From: Imperialibacter roseus
GTDB taxonomy: Bacteria > Bacteroidota > Bacteroidia > Cytophagales > Cyclobacteriaceae
Direction: 5' to 3'
NCBI RefSeq assembly: GCF_032999765.1
Contig: NZ_CP136051.1
Span: 5,226,501-5,290,500, forward strand
DNA length: 64,000 nt
Shown here in pieces: positions 53,520 through 61,180 of the stretch; position 1 is the stretch's first letter; every line of letters begins with the position of its first letter. Below the pieces are notes generated by a model, which was not told where the DNA came from, did no database searches, and saw only the letters and a program-made list of their open reading frames with translations. A program made the translations under genes and the position numbers.

Positions 53520-54818
53520 ATGAGTATTCCTTATAAACATTCTCTCAGCTTCGCCAGGGAGCTTGATGAACATGACCCCCTCCATTCATTCAGATCTCTA
53601 TTTAAAATTCCTCAAAGAAATGGAAAGGATTGTATCTACTTCTGTGGGAACTCACTTGGTCTCCAGCCAAAAGCTGCAGCGAATAGCATTGCAGAGCAAA
53701 TGGATAATTGGGCACATTTTGCGGTAGAAGGTCACTTTGAGGGAGCGACACCCTGGATGACCTATCACAAACAAGCCAGGAAAACGCTGAGCCGCCTCGT
53801 TGGGGCGAAAGAGCATGAAGTCGTTGCCATGAACAGCTTAACCGTGAACTTGCACCTGCTGCTCGTGACCTTTTACCAACCTCAGGGGTTGCGGAGAAAA
53901 ATTCTGATGGAGAAGGGCGCCTTCCCTTCTGACCAATATGCCCTGGAAAGCCATTTGAAATGGTATGGCTACGACCCGGAAGAGTGCATCATAGAAGTAG
54001 AGCCGGATGTCGACACCAATCTTTACTCTACGGGTCATATTGTAAATGAAATCTCGAAAGCCGGAGACGAACTTGCTTTGGTGCTGTTCAGTGGGATACA
54101 GTACTACACCGGCCAGCTTTTCGACATGGCTGCCATTACCAAAGCAGCCCATGGGGTCGGTGCGCTGGCGGGCTTCGATTTGGCCCACGCCATGGGGAAT
54201 GTGCCGATGTCCTTGCATGATGCTGAGGTTGACTTTGCAACCTGGTGCTCTTACAAATACCTGAATTCCAGTCCGGGAGGCATTTCTGGAATTTATATCC
54301 ATGAAAAACATGCCGCCAATAAGGATTTGAATCGCTTTGGTGGTTGGTGGGGACATAATGAACAGGAGAGATTTAAGATGAAAAAGGGGTTTGATCCAAC
54401 GCCCAATGCCGACGGGTGGCAATTAAGCAATGCCCCTGTATTACTGCTGGCGGCTCACATGGCCTCGCTGAATATTTTTGAAAAAGCAGGCATTGATGAG
54501 CTGAGGAAGAAGAGTGTGGCCCTCACGGGTTTTTTGGAGTTTTTACTCAGGGAGCTTAATAAGGACGACGAAACTGTTCAAATTATTACGCCTTCCAATC
54601 CTGAAGAAAGGGGTAGTCAGTTGAGTTTGTTCATTACCAATGGGAACAAAGAGGTCTTCAACGCTATCCAAAGAAGGGGAGTTATTGCGGACTGGCGGGA
54701 GCCGAACGTCATAAGAATAGCGCCCGCTCCATTATACAATACCTTTCAGGAGGTCTTTCAGTTTGTTGAAATTCTTAAGGAAGAACTTTTAAAGCTAGCA
54801 TCAATAAAACATGGCTAA
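53520..54818 (+). CDS. kynU: kynureninase
   Basis: A 432-aa PLP enzyme that cleaves kynurenine or 3-hydroxykynurenine to (3-hydroxy)anthranilate and alanine. Signatures are YFCGNSLGLQPKAA, the PLP lysine K246 in WCSYKYLNSSPGG, FDLAHAMGNVP before it with the cofactor Asp, and the C-terminal RGVIADWREPNVIRIAPAPLY. The length is normal. It overlaps kmo by 8 nt. A 160-bp spacer with a small CGGAC/GTCCG dyad at 53439-53449 precedes it, so this pair may have its own promoter. Confidence 0.96.
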   Translation: MSIPYKHSLSFARELDEHDPLHSFRSLFKIPQRNGKDCIYFCGNSLGLQPKAAANSIAEQMDNWAHFAVEGHFEGATPWMTYHKQARKTLSRLVGAKEHEVVAMNSLTVNLHLLLVTFYQPQGLRRKILMEKGAFPSDQYALESHLKWYGYDPEECIIEVEPDVDTNLYSTGHIVNEISKAGDELALVLFSGIQYYTGQLFDMAAITKAAHGVGALAGFDLAHAMGNVPMSLHDAEVDFATWCSYKYLNSSPGGISGIYIHEKHAANKDLNRFGGWWGHNEQERFKMKKGFDPTPNADGWQLSNAPVLLLAAHMASLNIFEKAGIDELRKKSVALTGFLEFLLRELNKDDETVQIITPSNPEERGSQLSLFITNGNKEVFNAIQRRGVIADWREPNVIRIAPAPLYNTFQEVFQFVEILKEELLKLASIKHG

Positions 54819-56139
54819 AGAAAAAATACTGATCCTGGGTGCGGGGCTGGTTGGTTCGCTGCTGTCCATTTTTTTAGCTAAGAAGGGTTTCAAAGTAGAA
54901 GTTTTTGAAAAGCGCCCTGACCCAAGAAAAAACGATGTTTTAGGGGGAAGATCCATCAATCTCGCTTTAAGTGACAGGGGTCTGCTGGCTTTGGAAAAAG
55001 CAGGGGTTACCAGGAACCTCGACCAGGTGATGCTGCCTATGCATGGTCGTATGATTCACCAATTAGACTCGCAGGTTCATTTTCAGCCTTACGGAAAGGC
55101 CAACCAGGCTATCAACTCAGTGTCGAGGGGTTTGTTGAACGAATACCTTATCGGTGAAGCAGAAGCCGCCGGTGCATCCTTCAGGTTTGAACACAAATGT
55201 GAGCGGGCCGACATCGATAACTCTGTGCTGTCTTTCTCAACAGGTGGAAAACCAAAGGAGTATGGTGGTGACATTATTATTGGGGCTGACGGTGCCTACT
55301 CTGTTCTTCGGGCCTCTTTTTTACATTCAGACAGGTTCAACTTTATGCAAGACTACCTGCCACATGGGTACAAAGAGTTAAACATTCCTGCTGGGAAAAA
55401 CGGGGAGTTCCAGATTGACCCCAACGCCCTCCACATTTGGCCGAGGGGCAAATTCATGCTCATTGCCTTGCCCAACATCGACAAGAGCTTTACCTGCACC
55501 CTTTTTCTTCCATTTGAAGGAGAGTCATCTTTTGAAGCACTAGACTCCCCTGAAAAAGTCGCTACTTTCTTTTCTGAAGTCTTTCCCGATACACTACCGG
55601 TAATTCCTAACCTCATTGATCAGTTTTTCACTAACCCAACCTCTTCTCTTGTCACTATACGGTGTTACCCCTGGAGTAAGAAAAGAAGCCTGCTGCTTGG
55701 CGATGCTTCACACGCCATTGTTCCTTTCTTTGGGCAGGGAATGAATGCAGGTTTCGAAGACTGTCGGCTACTGGATGAGATCATAGATGCTGAATACCCA
55801 AACTGGGAAACAGTATTTCAGACATTCGAAAAGTCACGCAAGCCAAATACTGACGCCATTGCCAAGCTTGCTAATGACAACTTTATTGAGATGCGTGACA
55901 AGGTAGCAGACGCCGGTTTTATCTGGCAAAAAAAATTGGAAGCGAGGATTCACGAAAAATACCCAGACAAATGGACTCCGCTTTACACAATGGTGACATT
56001 TTCGAACATGCCTTATAGCAAGGCACTTGAGCAGGGCAACAGGCAAGAGTCGGTTATGCGTAAAATAAGGGAGGTGTACCCAATGAGCACACCTCCGGAA
56101 GCTATCGACCTGGAAAAAATCGTTGGTTGGCTGGACTAG
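54811..56139 (+). CDS. kmo: kynurenine 3-monooxygenase
   Basis: A 442-aa flavoprotein hydroxylase. FAD-binding GAGLVGSLLSIFLAKKGF opens the protein, followed by GRSINLALSDRG, the DG motif in IIGADGAYSVLRA, and LLGDASHAIVPFFGQGMNAG with the second FAD site. The C-terminus has the helical region that in other KMOs anchors to membrane or closes the active site. With KynU it produces 3-hydroxyanthranilate. It overlaps kynU by 8 nt and converges on the small TerB-like gene, with a 4-nt overlap of the two ends. Confidence 0.95.
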   Translation: MAKEKILILGAGLVGSLLSIFLAKKGFKVEVFEKRPDPRKNDVLGGRSINLALSDRGLLALEKAGVTRNLDQVMLPMHGRMIHQLDSQVHFQPYGKANQAINSVSRGLLNEYLIGEAEAAGASFRFEHKCERADIDNSVLSFSTGGKPKEYGGDIIIGADGAYSVLRASFLHSDRFNFMQDYLPHGYKELNIPAGKNGEFQIDPNALHIWPRGKFMLIALPNIDKSFTCTLFLPFEGESSFEALDSPEKVATFFSEVFPDTLPVIPNLIDQFFTNPTSSLVTIRCYPWSKKRSLLLGDASHAIVPFFGQGMNAGFEDCRLLDEIIDAEYPNWETVFQTFEKSRKPNTDAIAKLANDNFIEMRDKVADAGFIWQKKLEARIHEKYPDKWTPLYTMVTFSNMPYSKALEQGNRQESVMRKIREVYPMSTPPEAIDLEKIVGWLD

Positions 56140-56597
56140 TTATTTAAATCCAGCCTGCTTGACAATTCGTCAATCAATTTTTGCTCGGCACTTGAAATCC
56201 CGTCAGTAGCATTGGCAAACAGGTACATTGATTCCAGTACCAAATCCTTTGCTGTTGGGTCTTCCTTCAGGAAGTCATTCAGTGCATTAATAAATTTCTT
56301 TCTCCAGCGTTCGCTATTGTCAATAAGGTAGCGAAACTCTGTTTTGTACACATCGGAAAGGGATTCGACTTCGTCGGGGCTAGCTGCCAGGTTCTTGCCT
56401 AGGTTTTCGGCGGCCCTTAGCACAGCATCCCATTCCTCTTTGTCCAACACCCCATCGCTCATAGAAACAAGTAGCGAAGGAAACATTTGAACCAAATAAG
56501 TAAATTGCTCAAGAGTAAGCTTGGCAGGGCGGTACCTCTGGTATTCCTGCTGTAATCGGTCGATGGCGTAAGACATGGTGTCGTTAATTGCGTTCAT
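56136..56597 (-). CDS. TerB-like small helical protein
   Basis: A 153-aa all-helical cytoplasmic protein. FPSLLVSMSDGVLDKEEWDA and a repeat near the end, FANATDGISSAEQKLIDEL, match the two Asp-rich helix ends of the tellurite-resistance TerB/DjlA fold, with SDGVLDKEE and TDGISSAEQ as paired metal-like loops. No other ter gene is nearby, so a link to tellurite is doubtful. Its stop overlaps the kmo stop by 4 nt on the opposite strand. The fold assignment is moderate and the function is not known. Confidence 0.7.
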   Translation of the reverse strand: MNAINDTMSYAIDRLQQEYQRYRPAKLTLEQFTYLVQMFPSLLVSMSDGVLDKEEWDAVLRAAENLGKNLAASPDEVESLSDVYKTEFRYLIDNSERWRKKFINALNDFLKEDPTAKDLVLESMYLFANATDGISSAEQKLIDELSSRLDLNN

Positions 56598-56789
56598 TTG
56601 AAGTAGTATTCTAACTGCTGGTTGTCTTTACATCATCGATTAATACGCCTTACAAAATAAAGGTAACCAATTTTTAGAAACTATCTTATAAAAAATATAA
56701 TTTTTTCTAGTAAAATTTTACTGTGCTAAAAAATTGCGCTCAGGTCATAACCTAGGCCCGGCTTTAATGTTACTAAGAAAATACATTTA
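56598..56789. other. divergent intergenic region before the carotenoid desaturase
   Basis: An AT-rich 192-bp spacer with a perfect 14-bp palindrome AGTAAAATTTTACT at 56709-56722, about 70 bp before the desaturase start. It could be an operator; no clear -7 box was found. Confidence 0.4.
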
Positions 56790-58262
56790 ATGGAAAAAAC
56801 AGTCGGAATTATTGGAGCGGGTATTGCGGGCATGGCTGCGGGTATCAGGTTGGCTAACAAAGGGTATGAGGTCACAATTTTTGATGGAAACGATTATCCG
56901 GGAGGCAAATTGACTGAACTCAGGCTTGGGAAATATAGATTTGATGCTGGTCCTTCCCTGTTTACAATGCCAGATTATGTCGATGAATTATTCAGAATAT
57001 CAAAAAAAGATCCAAAAAATCACTTCAGCTATAAGCAACTCTCTAACACCGCTAATTACTTCTTCGATGATGGGATTTCTCTGCAGGCTTCTGCCAACCC
57101 ACAGCTACTGGCAACTGAACTCGAAGACAAGCTTGGGGAACCAACTGCAAATACACTGGCTGCCCTCAAGCACAGCTCCTTTCTATACGACCACCTGGCT
57201 GACCTCTTTATTCACAGGTCGTTGCACGATGTCAAGACATTTTTCAATAGGCAAGCGTTTAAGGCATACAAAGTGCTTCACAAGCTTGACCTTTTCCGGA
57301 CTATGCACGCTGCCAACCGGCAAAGGTTCGCCAAGGACAAAACCACACAACTGTTTAACAGGTATGCGACCTACAATGGCTCCAGCCCCTACCTAACTCC
57401 GGCTACGATGAATATCATTCCCCACCTGGAGTTTGGGGTGGGTGCATTTATCCCAGAAAAAGGCATGCACCAAATTACAGAAAGTCTTTTCACCCTTGCG
57501 AAAGAGAGTGGGGTAGAATTTCGCTTCAATAGCCCGGTGAAGAAAATCATTCTAAAGAGCGGCAAGGTAACTGGACTCAGAGTCAACGGCCAGGATCATC
57601 CATTTGACAACATAGTTAGCAATATGGACATGGTGGCCACCTACAAGCGCTTGCTCCCGGACACAAAAGCACCAGCCAGACTTTTGAACCAGCCAAAATC
57701 CAGCTCGGCCCTTATCTTCTACTGGGGAATTAAAAAGAACTTTAAGGAGCTCGATCTCCATAATATTTTCTTTAGCGGTGACTATCAAAAAGAGTTTGAT
57801 CACATATTCTCCAAGGGTGACATTTATGCCGACCCTACAGTATATGTAAACATCACATCAAAGGAAGTGATTGGCGATGCGCCAGCCGGTTGCGAAAACT
57901 GGTTTGTTATGATCAACGTTCCGCACAATTCGGGGCAAGATTGGGAGCTGCTAAAAGTTCGGGCTAAGGAACACATCCTTACAAAGCTTTCGGGGGTTTT
58001 GAAAACCGACATAGCGAAACTGATTGAGGAAGAAGCCGTGCTAGACCCCATCAGGATTGAGTCAAAAACATCGTCCTCACAGGGAGCACTTTACGGCAAT
58101 AGTTCTAATAACAGATTTGCTGCCTTCCTTCGCCACCCCAACAAGAGCAGGCGGGTAAAAAATCTCTATTTCTGTGGTGGCAGTGTGCACCCGGGCGGTG
58201 GCATCCCATTGTGTCTTTCTTCCGCCAAGATTGTAACAAGCTATTTTCCTGACCTACACTGA
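56790..58262 (+). CDS. CrtI-family carotenoid desaturase, possibly CrtD type
   Basis: A 490-aa FAD-dependent desaturase. The dinucleotide motif is GIIGAGIAGMAAGIRLANKG, then GGKLTELRLGKYRFDAGPS. The C-terminal family signature is LYFCGGSVHPGGGIPLCLSS. RYATYNGSSPYLTPATMNII and FGVGAFIPEKGMHQI resemble Bacteroidota 1-hydroxycarotenoid 3,4-desaturases (CrtD) more than phytoene desaturase CrtI, but the two cannot be firmly separated by eye. No phytoene synthase or cyclase gene is adjacent. It overlaps the end of the converging MltF-like gene by 9 nt. Confidence 0.9.
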   Translation: MEKTVGIIGAGIAGMAAGIRLANKGYEVTIFDGNDYPGGKLTELRLGKYRFDAGPSLFTMPDYVDELFRISKKDPKNHFSYKQLSNTANYFFDDGISLQASANPQLLATELEDKLGEPTANTLAALKHSSFLYDHLADLFIHRSLHDVKTFFNRQAFKAYKVLHKLDLFRTMHAANRQRFAKDKTTQLFNRYATYNGSSPYLTPATMNIIPHLEFGVGAFIPEKGMHQITESLFTLAKESGVEFRFNSPVKKIILKSGKVTGLRVNGQDHPFDNIVSNMDMVATYKRLLPDTKAPARLLNQPKSSSALIFYWGIKKNFKELDLHNIFFSGDYQKEFDHIFSKGDIYADPTVYVNITSKEVIGDAPAGCENWFVMINVPHNSGQDWELLKVRAKEHILTKLSGVLKTDIAKLIEEEAVLDPIRIESKTSSSQGALYGNSSNNRFAAFLRHPNKSRRVKNLYFCGGSVHPGGGIPLCLSSAKIVTSYFPDLH

Positions 58263-59750
58263 AATCATTTGAGAATACTGATCGAACAGTGACAAGATGT
58301 CGGCCACGTAATTGACCGGCTCGGCTCCACGGCAATAACCAAATTCGGCTACAGGGTCGTTAAAATAGTTCGGTTCCGATTTTTTCAGAAGATACTCCGA
58401 CACGTCGTTCCAACTTGCAGCGTCTCCGTGATACTTCTCAGTGAGCTTGACCGCATCAATCACGTGGCCCTGGCCAACATTGTAAGAGGCCAAAACAAAC
58501 TTTATCCGCTCCTTTTTGTCGGGAATCCGTTTAGTCCACAGTTTGTCGAGCCAAAGCAGGTACTTAACGCCAGCATTTATATTCTGAGCGGGGTTGGTGA
58601 GGTCTTTCGCTCCATACAGTTCGCCGGTATCAGGAACCAGCTGCATCAGTCCGACAGCTCCGGCCCACGATTTTGCTTTAGGTTTGAACTGAGATTCCTT
58701 GAACACCATCGCAGCCAGCAGCTTCCAATCCCAGCCCAGCTTATGAGACGCAGCTTTGATTTGCTCGTCGTAGGGAGAAATGGTATTACTGTTCAGGTTA
58801 GAAAAGTCGCTTTGCGCCAGCAAAGTGTATGTCTTGGTGTTTTTGAAATACCGATTGTAGATAACATTGTAATCGGCCGTCTTCCGCATGCCGTCAATCC
58901 AGAGATTCAAAGACTTCTGTAGCTGGCTGCCGTTTTTTCTTAAGCCCCAGGCGATTTGCTGGGGCAGACTAATAGCAGTGCTAACATCAAGAATAGGAAA
59001 ATAAGTGGCGTTGAGCAGAGCGACATTTTCTTCGGCAACCGTGTACTGAATTTTTCCGGTAGCTACTTCATGAATCAGGTTCTCCGTTGTCTGCTCGGCA
59101 AAAGCCGGAACAAGCACAATGTCACCACCAATTTCGTCGCTCAGGTTCTCCAGTCTGCTTATGTATGACGAGCCTTTGCGCACAACAACCTCTTTGCCAA
59201 TCAGGTCGACCGGATTCGTCAAAAGCTGGTCCTCAATCTCATGGAGTTTCATCTGATACCAATTTTCAGGTTTTCGCTGTATGAGCACCAGTCTGACAAG
59301 ATTGTGGTAATGTGTGAACGCAATCCTCTCCTTTCTTTCCTTGGTAACTGTAAGGTTGTACGCAAGAATATCTCCCTCTCCGCTGTTGAGCTTCCTGAAG
59401 CTTTCTTCCAGGTCCTGAGAAATAATGAACTGCAGCCTCACCCCTATGGATCTGGCATACCTGCGCAGCAACTCATAGTCATAGCCCATTGGCTGGCCTT
59501 TATAGATAAAGTAGCTAGTAGAACTGTTTTCGATGATGACCTTTAACAACCCTCTGGCCATGATCTTGTCAAGGTCGAAGTCTACTACCTCTTCGGCCAC
59601 TCTTTTATTTTTGTCAATGGCTTTAGAATCGGAGGAAGTGCTGCCGCAGCCGGCAAAAACGCATAGCAGAAAGCAAAGGAGTATTCTCAATAGATAGCCA
59701 AATGTGCGGTGGCACAACTGGTTTATCAGTCTACGTTTGCAAAGAAACAT
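58254..59750 (-). CDS. MltF-like lytic transglycosylase with solute-binding domain
   Basis: A 498-aa lipoprotein (lipobox Phe-Ala-Gly-Cys after LLRILLCFLLCV). Residues about 60-300 form a periplasmic amino-acid-binding-type domain (GYDYELLRRYARSIGVRLQF, GEGDILAYNLTVTKERKERI). Residues about 330-480 are an SLT domain with catalytic Glu352 in FKESQFKPKAKSWAGAVGLM and LVPDTGELYG, YNVGQGHV. This is the architecture of MltF, which cuts peptidoglycan glycan strands to 1,6-anhydro products and is probably regulated by muropeptide binding. It is a single gene. Confidence 0.93.
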   Translation of the reverse strand: MFLCKRRLINQLCHRTFGYLLRILLCFLLCVFAGCGSTSSDSKAIDKNKRVAEEVVDFDLDKIMARGLLKVIIENSSTSYFIYKGQPMGYDYELLRRYARSIGVRLQFIISQDLEESFRKLNSGEGDILAYNLTVTKERKERIAFTHYHNLVRLVLIQRKPENWYQMKLHEIEDQLLTNPVDLIGKEVVVRKGSSYISRLENLSDEIGGDIVLVPAFAEQTTENLIHEVATGKIQYTVAEENVALLNATYFPILDVSTAISLPQQIAWGLRKNGSQLQKSLNLWIDGMRKTADYNVIYNRYFKNTKTYTLLAQSDFSNLNSNTISPYDEQIKAASHKLGWDWKLLAAMVFKESQFKPKAKSWAGAVGLMQLVPDTGELYGAKDLTNPAQNINAGVKYLLWLDKLWTKRIPDKKERIKFVLASYNVGQGHVIDAVKLTEKYHGDAASWNDVSEYLLKKSEPNYFNDPVAEFGYCRGAEPVNYVADILSLFDQYSQMISV

Positions 59751-59833
59751 GACCTAAAATAGGCTTTTTTTGCTAAAAAGCTAGTTCCGGTCACCAAAGA
59801 CTCGGGAAGAGAGGCTATGTACCCGCTTACTAC

Positions 59834-61165
59834 CTACTCCGAGAACGTCGTAACCAGGCTTCCGCTGAGCCGAAGCAGCTCAATTTCAGCCAGCTTTGTG
59901 GAGAACGCAGCATTGATAAGACGGCTCTCGGCCTGCACGGCATTGATTTGGGCTTCTCTAAGCTCCAGAGGAGTTGAATTGCCCAGCTGATAACGTTCTA
60001 GGGCGATATTCTCGTTCTCTTTGGCCACCGCAAGATTTTGCCGTTCAATCTCTATTAGTTCTTTACTCGTTTGATAGTTATAGAAATTCCTATTGATATC
60101 TGCTTCTAGAGAAAGTTTCTGTTTGGAAATATTCAATTCCGAGGTTTCCATTTGAATCTTAGCAACCTGAATCTGCCTTTCTGTATTGAATCCGTTGAAA
60201 ATGTTCAAAGTTGCCGTTAATCCATAGTTCAATCCGGCATTTTTCTGAAATGGAGCAAAGCTTAGGGGTGAAATATTTGTGCTTTTACTGTAACCGCCAA
60301 ATAGTGAGACAACCGGATATCTAGCGCTTTTCACTTCCTGTATTTGTAGGTAGGCAACATTCAATTGTCTTTGTAGCTGTAGTAGCGTAGGGTTCTGAGC
60401 GTTAGCTGACTCAATAAGCATACTCATTTCCAACTCCTGATCAATGTTTATAACAGAATCGACAACAAAGTCAATGCTGGTTTCTCTAGCCATAACCTGA
60501 TTCAGATCAACTTTAGATCTATACAAAAGTTGTTCTTCGTTCATCAATGCCGTGCGATCCGCATTATAGTCTACCTGAGCAGCAAGGTATTCGACCTTCG
60601 ACGCTTTCCCCAACTCATATTTATTCTTAGCTATTTCCAGCCTTCGTTCAGAAAGCTGAATGGAGTTTTCCAGAACATCGACTCTTTCCTGCTCTACAGC
60701 CACAGTATAGTAGGCTGAAGTTAGTTCGGCGATCATGTTTTCCATTGTAACTTTCAATTGATAAGAGCTTACGTCCTTTTGCGCATCAAGGCGCTCAAAA
60801 GTGTAAAACATACCAAGTCCATCAAATACAGTCCAATTGACATTTGCACCTATATTAAAGGACTCACTTTTAACCCCGTTTGCTTCACGAATAGCTATTG
60901 AGTCACCTATAACCCTTTCCTGATATGTGTTATTCCGTGAATAGTTCTTAGTTGTTGACGCACCAACCGTCGGCAAAAACCCTGCATTTCCACGTGTCAC
61001 ATTAGTTTCTGCAACTTTTTCAGTCTTCTTGGAAATTCTCACATCGTAGTTGTTCTCCAAAGCAAATTCAATTGCTTGAGGAAGGCTAAGCAAATCCTGC
61101 CCAAATACCGCAGGTGAACAAACAAAGAGCCCAAACGTCAAAAACACAATCCTCACTTTATTCAT
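59834..61165 (-). CDS. TolC family outer-membrane efflux protein
   Basis: A 443-aa exported protein (MNKVRIVFLTFGLFVCSPAV, cleaved after FGQ). It has the two tandem OEP repeats with long coiled helices: LPQAIEFALENNYDVRISKK, QLSERRLEIAKNKYELGKAS and the second copy ENIALERYQLGNSTPLELRE. Such trimers form the outer-membrane exit duct. It lies 15 bp downstream of the RND pump gene, so the two are one operon. A membrane-fusion protein is expected further upstream beyond the window. Confidence 0.92.
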   Translation of the reverse strand: MNKVRIVFLTFGLFVCSPAVFGQDLLSLPQAIEFALENNYDVRISKKTEKVAETNVTRGNAGFLPTVGASTTKNYSRNNTYQERVIGDSIAIREANGVKSESFNIGANVNWTVFDGLGMFYTFERLDAQKDVSSYQLKVTMENMIAELTSAYYTVAVEQERVDVLENSIQLSERRLEIAKNKYELGKASKVEYLAAQVDYNADRTALMNEEQLLYRSKVDLNQVMARETSIDFVVDSVINIDQELEMSMLIESANAQNPTLLQLQRQLNVAYLQIQEVKSARYPVVSLFGGYSKSTNISPLSFAPFQKNAGLNYGLTATLNIFNGFNTERQIQVAKIQMETSELNISKQKLSLEADINRNFYNYQTSKELIEIERQNLAVAKENENIALERYQLGNSTPLELREAQINAVQAESRLINAAFSTKLAEIELLRLSGSLVTTFSE

Positions 61166-61180
61166 ATTATTATTTAAAAA

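Noticed and set aside
56136-56597. Tellurite resistance locus
   Set aside because: Only a TerB-like fold is seen; no terC, terD or terE gene is present in the region.
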